From assembly GCA_003194525.1 (NCBI GenBank), contig NBIV01000236.1:1-64000 (forward strand): a stretch of DNA of 64,000 nt, read 5' to 3'. Every line of letters begins with the position of its first letter. The stretch's first letter is position 1. Under the pieces are notes generated by a model that saw only the letters and a program-made list of their open reading frames with translations, had not been told where the DNA came from and ran no database searches. Source of the stretch: Gracilariopsis chorda (Eukaryota; Rhodophyta; Florideophyceae; Gracilariales; Gracilariaceae). Below, in pieces: positions 58,887-64,000 of the stretch. Both the position numbers and the translations under genes were made by a program.

Positions 58887-60392
58887 TTGCCATTTGGCGC
58901 CATCTTTGTGCAAACGGGTGAGCGTAGCCTAGGGAGAAGAGGCATAGGGAATCGTGATCGTGCGGTGGGTATTATTGGTGTTACAGAGGACACTACGGCC
59001 CAGGACCCAGTGGATAATGCTGGGGATGACGCCTACCCAATTACCGAAGATGAGCCTCGAGAGCACAATTTTGATCTAGGGGCCATCGAATCTGTTTCGG
59101 AAAAAGCCGTGGTGATTGCAACGCAGGTGGATGATGGCAGCAGTACAGAGAATCCAGTAGAAAGTGAGCTCCGCGAAGTCTGGGAGCAGATAGCCATTCC
59201 CGAGACCGGCGGCGTCAGGGTTCAAGAAATTGCCGACCCCGACGTCACTGAGACAACCCGTGGATTCTTTTCAGCTTCCATCTCTAAGGATGGGTCTGAG
59301 GATGTGGCTACAATGGCTGGGGACAAGCCAGACTTGCTCGATTTAACAGCGAAGTATGGGGAATCTACTTCGGAAACCCTAGAAGGCACAACCGAGGGTT
59401 TGCAGGAGAACGCGGATGACGACACTGATAACCCGCTCGATCGTGCTGCACAAACGCCGGCTTTGGCCGCGGAACTCGAAAAGGCCGAAGGAGAAGACGA
59501 AGAGGGCTCTGGGACTGGCCAACAGCGCGTAGTTGAACCTGAAGCGACTGCTTTCGATGTCGAGGGCGAAGCTAAAGGGCAAGATGCCGGAATGCTTACC
59601 CAAGATGTGGACACATCGCAAGAGCAGGAACAAGAATCAATTCCCAGTCCCGTAGTTGATGTAGATGCGGCTGTTGTTGAGGGAGGAGGGGCTGAAGAGG
59701 GTGCAGACGAGGAGTACATTGAAGAAGTTGATGCCACAAGGGAAGAGTATGGTGGCGACGAGGACTTTGAAGCCGAGCCACCTGTACTGGCTTTTGCTAC
59801 TCTCAATGTCGTAGAAGAGGATGATGGTGAGTACGACGAAGCTGATGAGGGAGATGAAGGCCTGAGCGGACAAGCGCCTGTTGAGGTCGATGTTCGGGAC
59901 GAAGTGGAGGAGCTTGATTTAACTGCAGAAGGGAGACCGGCTGACCTTGATGCTCATTCTGATATTGAAGAAGACTATGAAGATGTTGTCGATCCAGATG
60001 AGGTATACGGTCAAGCAATCGTTGAGAAATTAGGTCACATTCAACAGGTCGACTCAGAGCAGTCTCCTATTGTGGTCGCAGAAGGTATGCTCGAAGAAAA
60101 CGTGCCTGTGGACAGTGCAACGACTGAAGCTATAACAAGAGAGTCGAGTTGTGTAACTGGGATTGACGAGTCCGACGTGAACCAGCCTGGACCTGAAGTA
60201 CTGTTGGGGACAGTTGAAGTTGAGTCCGAAGAAACTGCACCTCCGATTGCTGTTGATGAATTGGCGGCTGGTGAGCAAGTATTCCCTAAGCCGAGCATTC
60301 CGCATCTTAACGAGAGAGTTGAGAAGATCACAACGGCTGTTGCTGAGACAGCAGATGATACTGTAGAAGGAGAGAACATCCTGCGAGCGTAG
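58887..60392 (+). CDS. Acidic low-complexity protein inside the Mutator-like element
   Basis: A 500-codon open frame is extremely rich in Glu, Asp, Val and Ala (for example DEEYIEEVDATREEYGGDED, VDVRDEVEELDLTAEG). No ATG is near its 5' end and the first 25 codons lie inside the left inverted repeat, so this is probably an exon or an internal piece of a larger gene. No domain is recognised. Long acidic linkers occur in nuclear chaperones and vesicle proteins; I make no assignment. Absence of any stop over 1.5 kb suggests recent capture or ongoing constraint. Confidence 0.45.
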   Translation: MPFGAIFVQTGERSLGRRGIGNRDRAVGIIGVTEDTTAQDPVDNAGDDAYPITEDEPREHNFDLGAIESVSEKAVVIATQVDDGSSTENPVESELREVWEQIAIPETGGVRVQEIADPDVTETTRGFFSASISKDGSEDVATMAGDKPDLLDLTAKYGESTSETLEGTTEGLQENADDDTDNPLDRAAQTPALAAELEKAEGEDEEGSGTGQQRVVEPEATAFDVEGEAKGQDAGMLTQDVDTSQEQEQESIPSPVVDVDAAVVEGGGAEEGADEEYIEEVDATREEYGGDEDFEAEPPVLAFATLNVVEEDDGEYDEADEGDEGLSGQAPVEVDVRDEVEELDLTAEGRPADLDAHSDIEEDYEDVVDPDEVYGQAIVEKLGHIQQVDSEQSPIVVAEGMLEENVPVDSATTEAITRESSCVTGIDESDVNQPGPEVLLGTVEVESEETAPPIAVDELAAGEQVFPKPSIPHLNERVEKITTAVAETADDTVEGENILRA

Positions 60393-60918
60393 GCAATGCT
60401 ACGGAAGAAGACATGTAGTGTAGAAGTTTTGAATATATTCCCTAAGGGCAAAACAACAAGAGTGTGCTCAACCCTTTTCTTTGCGTTACAATTGAGATAA
60501 AGAATTGCTCATACCATTCAATAGAGTTATCAGCTTAACATAGCGGCAGGTAAAGGCCACTCGCATTCAGGATCGAAGTGTTCTGTACTTGTTAAAGGGT
60601 ATATAGCTACTGGTAGAAACCAAGTTGTTGTTGTTCTTCTTCTTCTTTATGGGCGCACATTGTGTAATTGCGACGCTGTGGTAGAATTTATCATAATTCC
60701 TTCTCAATCTCTCAACTAAGGTTAACCGCTAGCTACTTCTCGTGAATGACAAGTTCTTTCTACCCCGTTACACCATTCTTAACTTTCGACTCAAAATATT
60801 GTTATATACTGTTATATAGTAAGAACGTCTGCGGTTCCCTGAACTACGAAACATACTAGGATAATTCATACCTCTTGAAGCGCTTTTCTCTACATACTGG
60901 AGAAAAGATACTTCTGCT
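60393..60918. other. Spacer in the Mutator-like element
   Basis: AT-rich non-coding sequence, with GTTGTTGTTGTTCTTCTTCTT near 60624-60648 and a repeated TGTTATATA near 60800-60818. No gene. Confidence 0.4.
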
Positions 60919-61584
60919 ATGACAGTCCCATACTTGGCGAAACTCAGGTCAGAGACCCGATACTTCAACAACGAGGAGATGGATTACCGACTACGCCGTT
61001 TTGATGAGTCGACGGAGAAAGAGTTTATCCCCATTGAATCAGATATACTTAGAACCAGTAGAGAAGACTTGGAAGTAGATGGGTACAATACGTACATGGA
61101 AGGAAAGAACCTCTACGATGCTTTACATCGACAAGCTACTGGAATTGGACGTGTTGCGGTGAGTGGTGTTCTACGTCTTTTAAGGGATGCCATAGCGGAC
61201 ATTCAGCAAGGAAAAGCGACACACTTCGAAGCTAGAGGTACCTTTAAAACAAGGCTGGCTTCATTAACAGAACACGCGGAAGAAACAGAGAACAATGTCA
61301 CTTTATTGCATCCATATTCTTCTACAAAAGATTTCAGTTCATCAGGGATCCGTCCGCCAAACAATGGACGCCACAGGGCACAACGGAGAAAGAAAAGCTC
61401 CTTGGAGCGCACAAGAAAGCGAGCGAGGACAAGCCCACATTCATCCCAGGACGTGTCTCAGAAAGAATGTCACCCACCTTCAACATCCTCAGAACCAGCT
61501 GTGCCACCCTCAACTTCCATAGCCCAAGACGTGCAAGACAAAGCACTTCGAATTATGTCAAAGTCTCTCGGACACATCCACTAG
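60919..61584 (+). CDS. Unrecognised basic 221-residue protein
   Basis: ATG start, TAG stop (a second TAG and a TGA follow within four codons). The first 110 residues look folded (YLAKLRSETRYFNNEEMDYR; NLYDALHRQATGIGRVAVSG). The tail is rich in Arg, Lys, Ser and Pro (RRKKSSLERTRKRARTSPHS), suggestive of a nuclear localisation signal. No family recognised. It may be a downstream exon of the acidic ORF's gene. Confidence 0.45.
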   Translation: MTVPYLAKLRSETRYFNNEEMDYRLRRFDESTEKEFIPIESDILRTSREDLEVDGYNTYMEGKNLYDALHRQATGIGRVAVSGVLRLLRDAIADIQQGKATHFEARGTFKTRLASLTEHAEETENNVTLLHPYSSTKDFSSSGIRPPNNGRHRAQRRKKSSLERTRKRARTSPHSSQDVSQKECHPPSTSSEPAVPPSTSIAQDVQDKALRIMSKSLGHIH

Positions 61585-61946
61585 CTGTAGCATTGACCAC
61601 AGGCGTTTGATACCTTTCCTTCTTTCATAATTTCTTTGAGCTCTTTCTGCTGTTTTTCATAAAAGCCTTGAGTTCTTGCTTCTTTCGCCTTCTGCTTCAC
61701 TTTACTTCTTTATTAAACTTCTAGATATCATCGAGTATTCTAAAACCCCGTCCAAGAACGCGTGAACAGTCTTCCTTGCATCTGAGAACCCCGAAATGGA
61801 AGCCCAGTTGGAGTGTACTATACACCTTCATCACTGTAGAGCCAACGTATCTCCTAAAAGACTCAACTATAGAATCAGCTAAACTCATGAACAAACAGTC
61901 CAATTCCACTTGAACTATAAGCCACATCAAACGCGTATCCGCAGTC
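61585..61946. other. Spacer in the Mutator-like element
   Basis: Pyrimidine-rich TTTCTT tracts (61610-61710). The minus-strand frame at 61721-61993 overlaps the next gene's end and has no motif. Confidence 0.35.
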
Positions 61947-62441
61947 TCAGGCTTTGGCCAACTGTCGTACCATGTCTTCTCTCTCCTTTTCATTTGGTAC
62001 CGAATCCGTTAGGCTTCCGGAAAGCTCGGCAAAGGTATGTAGAGGCAAGGTTTCCCGAAGCTTCGGGTCTTCAATCTCTTGGAGATCACGTCCCAAGAAC
62101 GTCAACCCAAAGTCTTCCCTAGTACTCGGATCTAGCTTGCCAGTAGCGGCTGCAGCGCCGAAAAATCTCCCCAGTAACTCACAACAGCGTGACTTGTCAG
62201 TCTTCATATCAGAAATGTTACGAATAAGTTTGGGAACGTATCTCCAGGAAATAGTCCTCTCAAATGGTGAGTCCACTAGACGTTTAAGTAGCTCGATAAT
62301 CTTGTCCTGGTATATGATCTTCGAACTGAACGTCTCCATTAGTGCCTCATGCAGAACCCCTTTGTAGTTGGGAGCTTTGACTTCGTCTGCAACAATTTCC
62401 TGGACTTCACATACTGACGGATTAGTCCAAAAATCCTTCAT
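61947..62441 (-). CDS. Unrecognised 164-residue helical protein
   Basis: ATG at 62441 (MKDFWTNPSVCEVQEIVADE), stop TGA at 61947. The sequence is helical and mixed-charge (YQDKIIELLKRLVDSPFERT; SRCCELLGRFFGAAAATGKL). Upstream on the same strand the ORF is not extended. No family recognised. It has host-gene-like composition and points toward the left inverted repeat. Confidence 0.45.
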   Translation of the reverse strand: MKDFWTNPSVCEVQEIVADEVKAPNYKGVLHEALMETFSSKIIYQDKIIELLKRLVDSPFERTISWRYVPKLIRNISDMKTDKSRCCELLGRFFGAAAATGKLDPSTREDFGLTFLGRDLQEIEDPKLRETLPLHTFAELSGSLTDSVPNEKEREDMVRQLAKA

Positions 62442-63064
62442 CGCTCCCTTTGCCTTCCTGTTTAAAACCTGTGGGTAAATTAAGGCTGAGGTAGGTGTAA
62501 GGGCCTTTGGAGTTAGTTAATGTTGTGGTGTACAAGATACTGGTGGCCAAGAGGTAGATTTTACCCGTGTCAGATCAACATCCTACGTAGATTCACTTAT
62601 TTCTTTGTTTGAGAGCACTGCACGACAAGCGGATGTCCCAGGCCGAAGGCTAACAAAAAAGACGTTAATAATACCGGGAAGAGTCTGGCTTGGTGATGGC
62701 GTGATCGTAAGGGGAATCAATGTTGAGGGAGCACGATCACGACTCCCTATGCCTCTTCTCCCTCGGCTACGCTCACCCGTTTGCACAAAGATGGCGCCAA
62801 ATGGCAATTATGATATTTACATTGTGCTGACTTGGCGGCCGGAGAGAGCAGGGATAGAGGGAATGCTCTGACTCTGCGGATCTACTGGTTGAAATCCAAA
62901 ATAGGGGCGTATTATTGGCTACAGTAAGATCTGAAGTGGCACGGGCACTCGTGCAGCTCGCCGTGGCACGTGCCCGCTGACTCTCTCTTTTTATTGGTGC
63001 AAATGCGCGCTGACTCGCCTACACTATCTACGTAGTGTAGTTTAGCCCTTTCCCAGTGACCTAG

Positions 63065-63570
63065 TATCTGCCTATCAACTTGGCATCTCAATTCCACTCA
63101 AATTGGACGCAAACGAAGCCGATCCAGTAAGACTGAACCCATTCTAAAAAGAGAGAGAGAGAGACCTCCGGCCAAGCCACAGACTGCGCTGGATTGGTCC
63201 ACCGGTAAGGCTACTTATACTGCGATTCTGCAGATTGCAACTCAATCCCGAGCATTCCATTCACATCGTTGAACGTACCAAAGGTACCAGGGGTAACACG
63301 GATTCCATTTCGTTTCTTTCCAACGGCGGCATGCACCACCCATCCGATAGGTTGTCTACAAACAGGTGCTTTGCGTTTAGAGTTTCCACTGGACCACCAA
63401 CGTATTTAGAAGAATCATGACATGCTCTCCACGGCAAAATCTGTCCGTTGGTCCCCTCCATTTTCGCGCTCTGTCCCGCCCTACCGATCCTGCCAGCTGG
63501 CAAGTTCTATGCGTTGTAGATAACACAAAGAAACGTTCCCGTGCCATCAGCTTTTTCGTACACTCGCCCC
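63065..63570. other. Unassigned stretch
   Basis: There is a short GA repeat at 63151-63162. No gene, terminal repeat or palindrome can be supported. Confidence 0.35.
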
Positions 63571-64000
63571 TCAATGAAGCGCTTTCTGGTTGATTTTACC
63601 CGATTTCGAGACATAGGGCTCGGCAGATAGTGTTTCCTTCCCGCTTAGTACCTTTGCTTTCATGATTTGGGCATTCAGAACCCTGCCCTTGACGTACCTC
63701 AGATCAATACCTTTCTTCGCAGTGGCTTTTGCTAATGGTGACGCGACATATCGGCCTTCGTTCACTATCGTCGCAGATGCAGAAACTGCAGTTCCAGACG
63801 AGGTTGGCGGAGTAAGCGGGGCTTCGACCGCAGCAGCAGCAGCAGGTGTTTGCGTTCTTAACGAAACAGGAGTCGATGGCGATCCGGACGCGTTTGCCGT
63901 GCTAGATGGCGCCCACGCCTTCACGGCGGGAATATCCGCTTCGGTCTTCACAACGTATGCGACCGGTACTCCAACTGGACAACTCTTGCCAGCATCAATG
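63571..64000 (-). pseudogene. Dihydrolipoamide acyltransferase (E2) fragment, cut by the window edge
   Basis: The minus-strand frame is open to the window edge. It shows the end of a lipoyl domain (IDAGKSCPVGVPVAYVV), a Thr/Ala/Pro-rich linker (PAAAAAVEAPLTPPTSSG), and a peripheral-subunit binding domain (YVASPLAKATAKKGIDLRYV). The expected KGTGPxGxI loop reads KGRVLNAQI. After QIMKAKVLSG the frame ends at a TGA without any catalytic domain. E2 is the acyltransferase core of the pyruvate (or related 2-oxoacid) dehydrogenase complex. Normal E2 proteins have about 230 further residues, so this copy is truncated, or an intron begins here. Confidence 0.75.

Larger units (their letters stand above)
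58640..63054. mobile_element. Mutator-like element with 324-bp inverted repeats, no transposase
   Basis: Left terminal inverted repeat 58640-58963 and right 62731-63054 are reverse complements over 324 bp with about 10 percent mismatch. Ends are GGGAAA...TTTCCC. A perfect 10-bp target duplication AGTGACCTAG flanks it (58630-58639 and 63055-63064). Long inverted repeats and a 9-11-bp duplication are the Mutator-like signature. The interior (3.8 kb) holds three ORFs, none resembling a transposase, so it is non-autonomous and may carry captured host gene pieces. Confidence 0.9.

Noticed and set aside
59222..59806. 194-residue Ser-rich ORF antisense to the acidic ORF
   Set aside because: It is the mirror of the Glu/Asp-rich codons on the other strand. 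Low-complexity shadow.

Overview
The window is eukaryotic nuclear DNA that is dense in mobile elements. It encodes CCR4-NOT subunit 1 (NOT1) sequence, a dihydrolipoamide acyltransferase fragment, and PIF/Harbinger, pogo-like and Mutator-like elements. I cannot name the lineage. The transposase types and largely intron-free reading frames would fit an oomycete, a fungus or a red alga. Many non-coding stretches carry degenerate CCCCTAAAA-type words, always with the C-rich strand on top, which suggests a subtelomeric or telomere-derived setting. No RNA genes were recognised.

Bases 1-41,000 are built from copies of one kind of composite element that I do not recognise as a described system. Its genes all lie on the + strand. 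In order they are: a beta-class DNA methyltransferase fused to a SET domain (12567-15698; 28079-31205; scrap at 40650-40898); a giant protein with C2H2 fingers, a tyrosine-recombinase-like domain, a RecQ helicase and a zinc knuckle (331-5640; 16252-21607; 31586-36288); and a FANCJ/BRIP1-type iron-sulphur helicase (6345-8819; 36289-37200). There are two subfamilies. Family I is the pair at 12.5-21.6 kb. Family II comprises the copies at 0.3-8.8 kb and 28-37 kb. Each subfamily is bordered by its own class of palindromic repeat: core GTGGTCG-AG-CGACCAC for family I and GTGTCG-AG-CGACAC for family II. Both classes also carry a CGACAGGA...TCCTGTCG inner hairpin. The palindromes look like candidate recognition sites for the element-encoded recombinase or methyltransferase. 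Bases 1-11249 and 31229-40639 are a degraded segmental duplication. Its second copy has two deletions of about 2.1 and 1.1 kb and a solo LTR with a 5-bp target duplication.

Bases 41,000-64,000 are a mosaic of conventional DNA transposons. A 9.1-kb PIF/Harbinger element (45422-54530) has perfect 22-bp terminal inverted repeats and a TGA target duplication. It holds a nuclease gene, a SAP-domain gene and a large decayed NOT1 cargo. A pogo-like element follows (54624-56810, TA duplication), then a decayed second Harbinger-type transposase (57168-58448). Last is a Mutator-like element (58640-63054) with 324-bp inverted repeats and a 10-bp target duplication. It carries non-transposase ORFs.

Almost every gene here is interrupted. 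Several of the better-preserved ones are broken only by TAA or TAG, at positions where a sister copy or a family motif has glutamine. C-to-T decay and a non-standard genetic code are both possible explanations, and I treat that as an open question.
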